NCBI GenBank assembly: GCA_963969495.1
Contig: OZ018318.1
Location: 98,897,357-98,961,356, forward strand
Reading direction: 5' to 3'
DNA: 64,000 nucleotides
From: Ceratothoa steindachneri
Lineage: Eukaryota; Arthropoda; Malacostraca; Isopoda; Cymothoidae
A program made the position numbers and the translations under genes. Within the stretch, counting starts at the first letter, position 1; every line of letters begins with the position of its first letter. The notes beneath the pieces were generated by a model. That model did no database searches. It saw nothing but the letters and a program-made list of their open reading frames with translations, and was not told where the DNA came from. Of this stretch, positions 21,438 through 32,400 are shown piece by piece.

Positions 21438-23480
21438 ATGTCCTCATTATTTAACACATTAAAGTTTATGGGAAGTAGATTAGGCTCAGCGGCAAGGATC
21501 TCTTAGATTATATCCAACAGGAGGAAAGGACCGAAAGAGAAGACAACGAAAAAAGGAGAAAGAGAAGAACGAGAAGAAAGAAGAGAACGAGAATAAGAGG
21601 AAGAAAGGGAAATAATCCGCCTTCATGAAATTTAAATGAGTAGGACCAGGAAAGAGACGCAGTCCATCAGCTCGAGGTCCGAAGCTCCCCCACCGGGTCT
21701 GTTAAGCTTTCGGTTTTCAAGGGAGGCGAGGATTTCAGAGCTTTCTTAATCCACTTCAAGAAAATCTTCGAAATCAACCAATGGAACATCGAGGTAGATG
21801 TGCCCTTGCTAAATTCCCAACTCCGGGATATATCCATATCACTCCCCTTGGGGGAAACAATCGATTATTCGACCTTAAAATCGGAGTTACTGGCGGCATA
21901 TAACATTACCCACCCTTTTTCATTTCCAAATCTGACATGCCCACCTCCAGCCAGGCCAAACATTCCTTTAGTTTTGATACACCCTCCAACGTCACTTCAA
22001 CCTTTGGCTCGATGCCTCTAAAATCCGCATGACTACGATGGCCTCGTTGACTTCTTCCGGAGAGACCAGTTGTTGGCTGCACTTCCGGCCGAAGTCAGAT
22101 CTTTGGTAAAAGACCGGCGTTGCCTCACATTCAAGAAGTGCACAGAAAAGGCAGACATTTATTCAGCAAGCCACAACCTTTATCCGAAAGAAGGTAAGAA
22201 AATGGCCCCCCTTTCCACAAAACCTAAGCCAAACAAATGTAAATTCTTCCCGCAAAATGGAAACAAGTTGGCCAAGGTAACTGAGCTGTCGAAGCCGAAA
22301 CCACTCTTTTCTTCCAAACACCGTGATGGAAAACAGTTCTCGTCAGGCCTCCCTACGTCATCTTTCTCCAGGAGACACATCATTTGTTTTTCCTGTGGTG
22401 TGGAGGGCTATGTGAAACGAACTGCACCCAGAATCCTCAGTGCTGGAATAACTCTTCTCACCAGTTACAGCAGGTCTGTGCCACGTCTGCGCCTCCGTCA
22501 ACACTATCAGAACCTTCTCCTCCTCCGAGCACCTCAAGGCCTGGTGACCATCAGCTGAACGTCTGGTTTATTAAGAATACTCCAATAGGCCTGAAATTCG
22601 AATCAAGAACAATTAATGGCTGCCTTATCTCCACTGTTGTGAGAGATACCGGGTGCATCTGCATAGAGATGTCGGACAAGCTGCTTCTCCCAGAATCCCT
22701 GGACCATAATAAATTCGCCGTCGTGCACGACTACTTGGGGCGCGCTAATCAGTTCTCCATCGTTAAGTGCTACATCGATTGTGTGTACTTTACTGGTTCG
22801 GCAGAAGTAGTAGCAGCTCCTATTAAATTCTGCTTCGTCCTCATTGGCCAGTGCCCACGAGTCTCCCCCAACTCCGTGGCCCAACCCGTGGTTACCCGTT
22901 TGCAAGTGGTACAAGATTCGAAGATGCCCTCACCCCTAGATGTCCCACATTCTTCAGAATTTTTGGAGGCAGAATGAAAGATTTCGGAAGGAAACAAAAG
23001 AACTGCGATTCCCTCCGACCCAGGTTAGCTAAGGCCCAGTAAAAAGAGGAAGAAGCCACTAGAGAAGACAGGGTGATCTCCTACCAAGTTACGAACGGCT
23101 TACTTTACCGTGCGTGCTCAAAAAAAGGTAAGCTACCAACGCGAGTATTGTGTGTCCCGCGTTCTTACGTAGGTCACATTTTAACCAATGCTCATGATAG
23201 CTTTTTTTCAAGCCATTGTAGGCACACGAAGATCACCCAGCAGATCTTCAAATATTTTCATTGGCCAAGTGCCCATGAATAAAACCTTCGCTACTACAAG
23301 TCTTCTATATCTGCCAAAAGACTGCCGTAAAAGGAAGAATTAAACCCACACCGTTGCAGGTAGGACACCTAATCTCAGAACCGTTTTCTCATGTCCCAAT
23401 TGATCTCATTGGTCCGATATACCCGCCGTCGAGTGAAGGACACAATTACGTGCTAACTTTAGTGAATTTTTCCCACCAGT
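21438..23480 (+). pseudogene. G2 gag-pol remnant: Gag, protease, N-terminal integrase
   Basis: Gag starts MSSLFNTLKFMGSRLGSAAR at 21,438, followed by an Arg/Glu-rich segment with frame changes. Then come KLSVFKGGEDFRAFLIHFKK and LLNSQLRDISISLPLGE, matching the Gag segment in the composite copy at 52.2 kb. The knuckle is degraded (CFSCGVEGYVKR, no proper His or last Cys). Protease: VVRDTGCICIEMSDKLL carries the DTG active-site triad, with FVLIGQ near the end. Sequence then jumps to ISYQVTNGLLYRACSKKGK, HSH-type zinc-finger residues around HILTNAHDSFFSSHC, and PIDLIGPIYPP, which contains the first integrase Asp. RT and RNase H are absent. Several stops occur. Confidence 0.82.
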
Positions 23481-23484
23481 TCCA

Positions 23485-23486
<2 letters not shown>

Positions 23487-23528
<42 letters not shown>
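23487..23528. repeat. (TA)n microsatellite truncating G2 integrase
   Basis: A 42-base (AT)n tract directly after the integrase reading frame (codons for VNFSHQFHD). No integrase sequence continues beyond it. Confidence 0.95.
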
Positions 23529-23532
<4 letters not shown>

Positions 23533-23911
23533 CTATTGGTTGGGAGGAAAGAGAAAAAAGACACGAGAATATGTATATATACAGTTACATACACATATAT
23601 CTTCTAATGTACGTATGCTTCCTTCGCTATGTACAAGTTCGTTCACTTCGTAAAAGTAATCTGTTAATTACGAGGTATAAGAGTGCGATTTTAATACAGG
23701 GGCCGATAGCGTTTAGTGAGTTTTCCAAGTTGCAGATCAAGGATATATTTAAAGAGTGAAAACCAAAAATATATTTTTAATAAGTCACTAGTTAACATAT
23801 ATGTACATACGGGAAATATAGGTAATATTAATAAAGATAATACGGACAGAATATTGGCAATCCGGTAACGTTAATTAATTATTAATTAGCTTTTAAATGG
23901 GATACTATAAA
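23529..23911. other. AT-rich spacer
   Basis: No gene or repeat recognised; A/T-rich with short TATA runs. Confidence 0.5.
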
Positions 23912-24440
23912 TCAGTTATACACAAGGAATATATAAATGTTGGAAAGCGGGTCGATTAATGGGGAAGGGAATCGTTTGACCTTAAAGGGAGTCCTCGAGG
24001 AAGGAAACTCCTTTAGCGAGTCGGCGCAGGGGAATGGAGATGGAAAATGGTCGTGATTCTCGGCCGAATATCCCGATGGTAAAGAGGATGAAGGATAGGG
24101 GGGGGCGTACCAGAATACGAGTTCACCATCTTCCTTGAAGACGGACGAAGGCCCCTCTGTTCCGGAGAAGAGCAATTTCCAAAAATCGAGACTCTGACGC
24201 GGCTCGGCGTGAAATCTCACATGGGAAACTGGAGATCCTTGAGAGAGGGGATCTAGATGAGACGAGAGAAATTTTAGCCAATCCTTCAGGGATTAAGCGA
24301 TGATTCTAGGCTTGCTCTGAACAGAGTAAGCCTTCACAAATGAGATGGATCTGCCTAGTAAGATCCAATCGATGGTATACGCGAATACCAGGGATTTGGG
24401 GAAACAGACACACGATCTGAACCGAAGGCGACGAGATCTC
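23912..24440 (-). pseudogene. Unidentified coding-like segment
   Basis: On the minus strand one frame stays open from about 24,440 to the stop at 23,912, apart from a single internal stop near 24,290, giving roughly 170 codons. The 24,220-23,912 part begins MRFHAEPRQSLDFWKLLFSG. Base composition is clearly GC-richer than the flanks. I do not recognise the protein. It is rich in Ser, Pro and Phe and lacks obvious zinc or enzymatic motifs. It could be part of an unrecognised retroelement or a chance open frame in GC-rich DNA. It lies between the G2 fragment and FamX copy A, with no link to either shown. Confidence 0.3.
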
Positions 24441-24749
24441 AAATCCATATAGTCTACTTTATTGGTGCATTATTAATTACACAGGGGAACAATTTTAATC
24501 ACATTTTCTGATGACTTAGATTTATCTGACAATTTTAATTCGTTTTTTCATGCTGATTTCAAATATATAATCTATTTTTACCTACATGCTATAGTTTTCT
24601 GTAATTTATATTTTCTCGTTTTCCCGAAAACTGCCCTCCGGACGAACAGAGAGGGTGTTTGTAGAAAGAAAATTCTTAACAGTACATAGTAGTAAGATAG
24701 TAATAAGTGTTATTGTGCAAAATATTGACATTATTGTTTCTAATTTCAG

Positions 24750-26371
24750 ATCTCACGTGAGAGTGGTGGTTCGTCTAGAGGAAATTGCGTTAATGATCCA
24801 GACACCTTCTGCTACATATGTAGCTGTTACATGCTATTTCGTCAAAGGCGCAATATATCTAACTTTGTGATCCGCACTTATAACGCATATTATGATGTTC
24901 CTCTTGCTGATCAAGATAAGAAGTGGGCCCTACATGCTGTATGCTATAGTTGTGTGGGACATCTTCGTGAGTGCACGACAAGAAAGAGAAATGGTCTTCC
25001 TTTTAGGATCTCCATGGTGTGGCAAGAGCCAAAGACTCATGTATCAGACCATTATTTCTGTCTGGTGAAATCTAAAGGGATTGACAAGAACGATTTGCAC
25101 AAATTCGCCTACCCCAACATTCCCTCGCCGATCCGGCCAGTACCCCATTCTGAGTCTTTACCAGCTCCGATTTTCAGTGGATATGCTTTCCCCGAGGATG
25201 TAAATTATGTACCTGATATGGACGTCCACGAAATTGATTCAGATTCTGTAGATTCATCATCAGATGCTAAACAGACATTAGTTCCTCATTATTTCAATCA
25301 AGAGGATTTGAATGACGATACGTGATTTGGCGCTCACCAAGAAAGCTGCAGAACTTTTAGCCTCTAGGTTGAGTGAAATACATATCCTTGACAGGCCGGT
25401 ACGGGTATCATATTACCGAAAAAGGGAGAGTACATTTGTTAAGTATTTGTCTGAGGACAAACAATTTGTATACTGCCACGATGTTCATGGTATGTTTATC
25501 GAGTTGGGACTTGGCACCTATATCCTTGCTGAGTGGAGACTGTTTTTGGATAGCTCCAAGAGTAGCCTTAAGTGTGCCTTTTTGCATAATGGCAATGAGC
25601 TTGGTGCAGTTCCTCTTGGTCACTTTCTCCATCTGTAAAAATCTGAAAATCACATAAGAATGGTCATGGATTTACTTATGTACCATGAACACATTTGGAT
25701 CATATGTGTAGACCTTAATATGGTCAACTTCTTCCTTGGCCAGCAGAAGGGATATACAAACTTTCCATACCATATCTGTATGTGGGACAGTCGAGCCCGT
25801 AACAAATACTGATCTCAAAAAGATTAGTCAGTTCGGAAACTTTGGAAGCAGGAATGCCAAACATTGTTAATGAGCCAATCGTAAGTCGAGAGAAGATCGT
25901 TTTCCCTTCACTTCACCTCAAACTGGGGTTGATGAAGCAGTATGTCAAGACGTTGAGCACTGGCAATGATTGTTTCCAGTACATACATAGTATCGGCGTT
26001 TCTTGCTTTGTCATACGAAAAAATAAAAGCAGGAGTATTTGATGGTCCACAAATCCGAAGACTTCTGAGTGATTCTGAATTCTTGAACACCATGAATGAA
26101 AAAGAGAAGGCAGCCTGGTTCTCATTTCCTGCCGTTGTTCGTAACTTCTTGGGAAACAATAAAGGGCATAACTACAAGGATCTTATTACTAATATGCTTT
26201 AGCATATCGTGATCTGGGATGCAACATGAGTGTGAAGCTGCATTTCCTAAATAGTCACCTCGACCGATTCCCAGAGAATCTGGGAGCCATGAGCGACGAA
26301 CAAGGAGAACGCTTCCAACAGGATTTGATGACGATGGAAGAGCGTTACCAAGGTCACTGGAATAGACAGGG
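24750..26371 (+). pseudogene. FamX copy A, uncharacterised Cys/His-rich protein (5' part), interrupted by an LTR element
   Basis: I do not know the function. The exon appears to start after a good splice acceptor (ttgtttctaatttcag, ending 24,749). Read in frame: DPDTFCYICS, then a block with ADQDKKWALHAVCYSCVGHL, so CxxC ... HxxCxxC, a zinc-binding pattern; MVWQEPKTHVSDHYFC; then YPNIPSPIRPVPHSE. A frameshift follows at about 25,310-25,320. The second half has LLASRLSE, EWRLFLDSSKSSLKC and GQQKGYTNF, then (after stops near 25,815-25,960) FDGPQIRRLLSDSEFLN, FPAVVRNFLGNNKGHNY, LHFLNSHLDRFPENLGAMSD and MEERYQGHWN. It stops at the LTR boundary at 26,372 and resumes at 32,401. Copies B, C and D share the same motif order. 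Confidence 0.72.
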
Positions 26372-27909
26372 TGTAATAGAACGAGTTGAAGCTGCGTTTA
26401 ATTTCAACTCCTATCCCGTATTATTTAAAACCACGATGCTGCCCACGTGCATCTTCGATTCGAGGCTTGGAGTCTTATCTCAGCTACCGGATGCCAATGT
26501 TTAAACAAGGAGGTTATCGTCCCCCCGTTCGCCCCCATACGCCGACCTCGCCAGATCGAGTTAGGCTTATGAACAGATAAGGCATTGTTCCCCGGCCCGG
26601 CTGTGCGTTCCCTCCAAGCTTCCACTCCATTTTCCCCCACGCCAAGGAGATGTCCTGGCTATTTATATGGAAACTTTACCACTAAGATTAGATTGGAGAT
26701 CCAGATTTTCGTCGCGAAACATCACCACGACCCTCTCTCCCTTTGTGCGCCAAGGGACGTCAACCTCGAGACTCACCATCACTTGTCCAGAAGGAGGACA
26801 ATATTCCTTGAGTGCCAAAGGTCCGAGCCTTTCCGACGCCAAGTCCCCAAGGCTACCCCCCCTGTTGTTCAAGGAGAACAACATTAGAACAGCCATTGTT
26901 CGTTTTGAGCCCTTCGCCAAGAAACGGTTCTCATCCCCCCCTGTTGTTCAAGGAGAACAGCATTAGAACAGCCATTGTTCGTTTTAAGCCCTTCGCCAAG
27001 AAACGGTTCTCATCCCCCCCTGTTGTTCAAGGAGAACAGCATTAGAACAGCCATTGTTCGTTTTGAGCCCTTCGCCAAGAAACGGTTCTCACCCCCCCCC
27101 TGTTGTTCAGAGGAGAACAACATTAGAACAGCCATTGTTCTTGAGCCCATAGACAAGAGACGGTTCTCATCCCCCCCATTTGTTCAGAAGAAAACAACCT
27201 AGAACAGCCATTGTTCGTTTTGAGCCCTTTGCCAAGAAACGGTTCTCACCCCCCCTGTTGTTCAAGGAGAACAACATTAGAACAGCCATTGTTCTTGAGC
27301 CCGTAGACAAGAGACGGTTCTCATCCCCCCCCCCTTTGTTCAGAAGAGAACAACCTAGAACAGCCATTGTTCTTCAAGCCGTTCGTCGAGAAACGGTTCT
27401 CCTTCCCAAGACGCCTCGTCAGGATCCTTTTATCCCCCCCCCCCTTCGGCTGGAGCTCGCCAGCGGACCGAAACTCCTTTGCGCCACCTTCCACTGCACC
27501 ACTAGTGCCAAAGTTACGGAAGCCAAACTTCACCTTTGAGTATTGATCCCTTTTGTCAATTCTATCCTGTGCTTTAAATTGTTTATCGAACCATCCCATC
27601 TCTTTAACTCTATATTTGTTTTACCTTTTTAAATCCTTTAAATCCTCGGATTAGCCCGAGTCTCCACGACCCTTTCCATTCTGTTATGTCAATATTTTCC
27701 GTTTTTGTGTATTGTTTATAGTCATTATTAATAAAACTCTATTTTATTAATGATAGCAATATTATTATCCTTGAGCTCAGTTCCACTTCTTAAGCATATC
27801 GAAGATACATAATATCGGCCGCCAGATAGTAAACGCACTCTAAAGATAATTAAGGAAGTTCCCTCAACGAATAGTGTTATATATATGATATCGTCGGGAG
27901 TCATTCTAC

Positions 27910-27913
<4 letters not shown>
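26372..27913 (+). repeat. 5' LTR of G1
   Basis: 1,542 bases, TGTAATAG...CTACGACA, almost identical to 30,851-32,400. Inside it are a TATA-like tatttatat at 26,660, a block of about 79-bp tandem repeats (26,862-27,410) and a polyadenylation-type aataaa near 27,730. Confidence 0.92.
26862..27410 (+). repeat. 79-bp tandem repeats in the 5' LTR
   Basis: About seven units of 77-80 bases, starting ctgttgttca at about 26,862, 26,941, 27,020, 27,100 and onward. Each unit contains ttgttcaaggagaacaa (inverted TTGTTC/GAACAA), gaacagccattgttc (inverted GAACA/TGTTC) and aaacggttctca, and ends in a C-run of variable length. The same array is in the 3' LTR and, with two to three units, in the LTR at 51.4 kb. 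Confidence 0.92.

Positions 27914-27949
<36 letters not shown>
27913..27949. repeat. (TA)n between G1 5' LTR and primer site
   Basis: A 37-base (AT)n run directly at the LTR 3' boundary (ACGACA then tatata). The composite copy at 51.4-53.0 kb has a shorter version at the equivalent point, so the tract belongs to the element. Confidence 0.9.
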
Positions 27950-27950
<1 letters not shown>

Positions 27951-27959
27951 TATTTAATT

Positions 27960-27977
27960 TGGTATCAGGTGTGTAAG
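27960..27977 (+). other. Primer-binding-site-like sequence of G1
   Basis: TGGTATCAGGTGTGTAAG lies 46 bases after the LTR end. It starts with TGG as a complement of tRNA CCA would. The composite copy reads TGGTATCAAGTGTGT at the same place. The tRNA species was not determined. Confidence 0.45.
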
Positions 27978-28301
27978 GTTTAATGCTATATCTTTGCAAA
28001 CACTGGTCTCAGTCGAGTAAAGCATAGTGTTATTCGTTATAATAATAGAATATAGTAGTTCCCTTTTGTTTTAACGATTGCTATCCCCCTTTTTTTTAAA
28101 CTTAAGAAGCTGGAGTAGCTCAAGGAACGGTTATAATAATTTGTTTGTGTTTTTTTGGTGATTTTAGTCAGTGGTTATTTAGATTGAGAAACCAAGTACG
28201 AATAGGTCAGTGCCCATATTTAGGTAGGCTAATTCTATAGAGGCATAATTCTTGTTGCAAGGAATTTTAGTTGGTTGACTAGTGCGCCCCCAAGTGCAAA
28301 G

Positions 28302-30426
28302 ATGACTCAGTTTGAAATCTTTAAAGCGCAAGGAGAGTCCTGTGGACTTTCCGGAAAAGAACTAATTGAGTACATTCTAGAGGAGCAAAGAAAAAAGGAA
28401 GAAAGAGAAATACAACGAGAAGAAAGAGAAAGAGAGGGACGGATAAGACAAGCTGAGCTTCAGATTGAATTAGCTCGGATTAAAGCAGAAGTTCAAAGAA
28501 AAAAGGTAGAAAGAGAAAGGGAAAGAGTAATCCGACAAGAGGAACGGGAAAGAGTAATACAACGAGAAGAACGAGAAAGAGAAATCCAACGAGAAGAAAG
28601 AAGGAAGGATTCGCGCCCCTTCCCAGGAAAGCTGACATAGTTTCCGAGCCCCGTAAAACCCCCAAACTTCTTTCCCCAAAACCAACAACGGGACTCCAAA
28701 CCTCCCGTTAAGACTTCTCCTCCATCTCTCTTCCCGAAGCGACCAATAATATGCTTCACCTGTGGTGTAGAAAACCACATGAGCTGGAATTGCCCCCAAA
28801 ATTCTAGGCTTAAAAGCGGACCAGCCCACCAAGTTCACCAGATTAATGCAACCCCGGCTCCCCCGGTGGTGCAGATCCAAGCAGAAACTTCTCCCCCTCC
28901 GTCAGGCCACCAGGTAAATTTTGTTTTTGGTAAAAGATCATCGGAAACTTTGAAATATGAGGAGGGCAGCGTGGACAGCTGCCAAGTATTGACTCTCGTC
29001 AGGGACACAGGATGTACGTGTTTCATCGTGTCCGACGAACTCCTCCCAGTGGCCTCTAACCACGAAAAATTTGCGGTGGTTCATGACCAACTTGGGCGGG
29101 CGAACCGATTCCCCGTCGCTAGATGTTACCTGCAGTGTCAATATTATAATGGCTGGGCTGAAGTCATTGTAGCACCCATACAATTCTGTTCCGTACTTAT
29201 AGGACAGAGCCCCCAAGTAAGTTTCGACCCTGTGTTTCAGGCCGCCCTTCCTCAAGGCCGAGATAAGAAAGAAGCCCAGGAGCCCGTCCCCATCAGAACC
29301 CCGATACCGTCCGATTTCTCGGAGACCCCTAACCAGGACTCTAGGACGGCAAAAGAGGAGTGTGAATCACTAACACCCTTAGGTGATAAGGCCCCAGACA
29401 AGGACACGGAGACTGTCCCTGGACCCCAAGAAAAAAAGAACCCCCAACGCGCCCATGGAGATACCTTCGTAGAACTGGACGAAGCATCGGCGCTTGAAGA
29501 GGATTGCCCCGCGGAGTCCCTTAACGTAATCCAGACAGTGTGCATCCAACCTGATGCCGATTACCCTCCTCCTTCCCTACCAGGCGAGTCTTTAGAACCC
29601 TCTGACCTGGATAGTGACGGGCAGCTGACACCACGTCCGAAGAGTCAGCTACAAGAACTAATTAAATGGAATCACCATTTACCCGCCCTATTAGCTCTTT
29701 TTGAGCGACTGCGTAAAAATGGCCTCAGCATTGGCCCCAGCAAATGCCATTTTGCTCACGAAACCATCAAATATTTGGGTTTCAAAATAGGACAAAGCAA
29801 GTTAGGTCCCCACGAGAACAAGATTAAGGCAATCGCCCACATGCCCCTCCTGATTACAAAGAAGCCATTAAGATCGTTCCTAGGATCAGCTTCTCCCTAT
29901 CAGCGATTTGTTCCGAATTTCGCTGCAATTTTGGCCCCGATCGTTTACGTTGGAATGATGTCGCTGTTTCCCATTTTAATCAGCTCAAAAGTAAGTTCAT
30001 TTCTGCCCCCATTTTAAAGTTGCCCAACCCGGAAAAATCCTTTGAGATTAAGACCGACGTGATCAACGAGGGCATTGGAGGTGTACTCCTTCAATACGTG
30101 GATGACGGAACGAGTCATCCAGTTGCATATGCTAGTCGTCAACTATTACCACGCGAAAAGAGATATGCCACTAGAGAAAAGATAGCTCTATCAATTATCT
30201 GGGTCATAGACAAATTCAAGCTGTACTTGATATGTAAAGAATTTTAAATAGAAACCGACCACCGTCCGTTAGCCTGTATTAGGAATGTGAGACACTCAAA
30301 CGGCCGCATCATGCGCTGGAGTTTACTCTTGCAAGAGTATCAGTTTAAAATAAATTAGATAAAAGGTTCCGATAACCAGGTCGCTGACGCTCTCAGTAGA
30401 AATGCGTTACCGAATAGAGTAGAATA
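28302..30426 (+). pseudogene. G1 gag-pol, internally deleted (Gag, PR, end of RT, RNase H)
   Basis: Gag starts MTQFEIFKAQGESCGLSGK at 28,302, followed by a long Glu/Arg-rich coiled-coil-like stretch to a stop at 28,640. The central Gag is missing. A good zinc knuckle follows (CFTCGVENHMSWNC at about 28,750). From 28,779 a 412-codon frame runs through the protease (VRDTGCTCFIVSDELLP, DTG triad; SVLIGQSPQ), a Pro/Glu-rich linker, then jumps to the end of RT (LFERLRKNGLSIGPSKCHFA, YLGFKIG, LRSFLGSASPYQRFVPNF). RNase H follows in another frame: FEIKTDVINEGIGGVLLQ, HPVAYASRQLLPREKRYATR, ETDHRPL and a final VADALSRN. The RT catalytic core and all integrase are missing, so the element would need help to move. 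Confidence 0.87.
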
Positions 30427-30838
30427 ATTGTATTCATAGGATTAGTATCTCCATGTAGGTATATACCGTCTTGTACGACTTAATTTAAGATTCTTTTGTA
30501 ATATAATTAATTAATGTATATGTCTGAATTTTGTAACGCTCAATGTCTAATTTTTTTTTGTATGTCTATATATTTGTTCTTATTAATTTACGTATAAATT
30601 ATTTTGTCCCGTATGTACTAAGTTTATATCATTTCATTGTTCCATGCCCTTTTTTTCTTTGATTAAGTTGTATTAAAGGTTATTTTCCCCTGTAATCTAA
30701 AGATCAAAATAATCATATGTATTGAGGTAATACTAGTTAGGTGCAGGAAGATACGGTTGGTACAAGAAAACGAGTTCCCCACAACGGAGCTCTATCGTTG
30801 TCCCTTCTCTCTTTTTTTTCGAAGTGACAACTTCCCCT
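30427..30838 (+). other. 3' untranslated region of G1
   Basis: AT-rich, with no coding potential, between the RNase H stop and the polypurine tract. An integrase would normally sit here. Confidence 0.6.
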
Positions 30839-30850
30839 GGAATGGAGGGG
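30839..30850 (+). other. Polypurine tract of G1
   Basis: ggaatggagggg immediately precedes the 3' LTR start TGTAATAG, the standard place for plus-strand priming of LTR-element DNA. Confidence 0.8.
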
Positions 30851-32400
30851 TGTAATAGAACGAGTTGAAGCTGCGTTTAATTTCAACTCCTATCCCGTAT
30901 TATTTAAAACCACGATGCTGCCCACGTGCATCTTCGATTCGAGGCTTGGAGTCTTATCTCAGCTACCGGATGCCAATGTTTAAAAAAGGAGGTTATCGTC
31001 CCCCCGTTCGCCACCATACGCCGACCTCGCCAGATCGAGTTAGGCTTATGAACAGATAAGGCATTGTTCCCCGGCCCGGCTGTGCGTTCCCTCCAAGCTT
31101 CCACTCCATTTTCCCACACGCCAAGGAGATGTCCTGGCTATTTATATGGAAACTTTACCACTAAGATCAGATTGGAGATCCAGATTTTCGTCGCGAAACA
31201 TCACCACGACCCTCTCTCCCTTTGTGCGCCAAGGGACGTCGACCTCGAGACTCACCATCACTTGTCCAGAAGGAGGACAATATTCTTTGAGTGCCAAAGG
31301 TCCGAGCCTTTCCGACGCCAAGTCCCCAAGGCTTCCCCCCCCCCTGTTGTTCAAAGGAGAACAGCATTAGAACAGCCATTGTTCGTTTTGAGCCCTTCGC
31401 CAAAGAAACGGTTCTCATCCCCCCCTGTTGTTCAAGGAGAACAGCATTAGAACAGCCATTGTTCGTTTTGAGCCCTTCGCCAAGAAACGGTTCTCATGCC
31501 CCCCTGTTGTTCAAGGAGAACAGCATTAGAACAGCCATTGTTCGTTTTGAGCCCTTCGCTAAGAAACGGTTCTCACCCCCCCCCCCCCCCTGTTGTTCAG
31601 AGGAGAACAACATTAGAACAGCCATTGTTCTTGAGCCCATAGACAAGAGACGGTTCTCATCCCCCCCCCTTTTGTTCAGAAGAGAACAACCTAGAAGAGC
31701 CATTGTTCGTTTTGAGCCCTTCGCCAAGAAACAGTTCTCACCCCCCCTGTTGTTCAAGGAGAACAACATTAGAACAGCCATTGTTCTTGAGCCCGTAGAC
31801 AAGAGACGGTTCTCATCCCCCCCTTTGTTCAGAAGAGAACAACCTAGAACAGCCATTGTTCTTCAAGCCGTTCGTCGAGAAACGGTTCTCCTTCCCAAGA
31901 CGCCTCGTCAGGATCCTTTTATCCCCCCCCCTTCGGCTGGAGCTCGCCAGCGGACCGAAACTCCTTTGCGCCACCTTCCACAGCACCACTAGTGCCAAAG
32001 TTACGTAAGCCAAACTTCACCTTTGAGTATTGATCCCTTTTGTCAATTCTATCCTGTGCTTTAAATTGTTTATCGAACCATCCCATCTCTTTAACTTTAT
32101 ATTTGTTTTACCTTTTTAAATCCTTTAAATCCTCGGATTAGCCCGAGTCTCCACGACCCTTTCCATTCTGTTATGTCAATATTTTCCGTTTTTGTGTATT
32201 GTTTATAGTTATTATTAATAAAACTCTATTTTATTAATGATAGCAATATTATTATCCTTGAGCTCAGTTCCACTTCTTAAGCATATCGAAGATACATAAT
32301 ATCTGCCGCCAGACAGTAAACGCACTCTAAAGATAATTAAGGAAGTTCCCTTAACGAATAGTGTTATATATATGATATCGTCGGGAGTCATTCTACGACA
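30851..32400 (+). repeat. 3' LTR of G1
   Basis: 1,550 bases, TGTAATAG...CTACGACA. It carries the same tandem repeat array at about 31,340-31,890, a TATA-like tatttatat at 31,139 and aataaa near 32,218. It differs from the 5' LTR mainly in C-run lengths and unit sequence variants. Confidence 0.92.

Larger units (their letters stand above)
20070..23486 (+). mobile_element. Gypsy-type LTR retrotransposon G2 (5' LTR, gag, PR, partial IN)
   Basis: It runs from a 5'-truncated LTR (20,070-20,874) through a primer-site-like region, gag, protease and the start of integrase, and is cut off at a (TA)n tract. RT and RNase H are missing between protease and integrase, and there is no 3' LTR in place. A related solo LTR lies at 33,228-34,191. 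The Gag and protease sequences are close relatives of those in G1. Confidence 0.78.
26372..32400 (+). mobile_element. Gypsy-type LTR retrotransposon G1 (two LTRs, internally deleted)
   Basis: It has direct LTRs at 26,372-27,913 and 30,851-32,400, both starting TGTAATAG and ending ACGACA. Between them lie a (TA)n tract, a primer-site-like sequence, a truncated gag, protease, the end of RT, RNase H and a polypurine tract. The LTRs differ by roughly a dozen substitutions outside the variable C-runs and tandem repeats, so insertion looks fairly recent. It is inserted in FamX copy A. No clean 5-bp target duplication is visible (caggg before, cacat after). Confidence 0.9.

Noticed and set aside
26862..27410. 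Regularly spaced repeats as a CRISPR array
   Set aside because: The units are contiguous tandem repeats without unique spacers, lie inside LTRs, and the sequence is metazoan.
26585..27539. Pro/Ser-rich open frames through the LTR repeat array as a protein gene
   Set aside because: They arise because the repeat unit and C-runs lack stops; both strands and several frames are open, and the array lies in an LTR.
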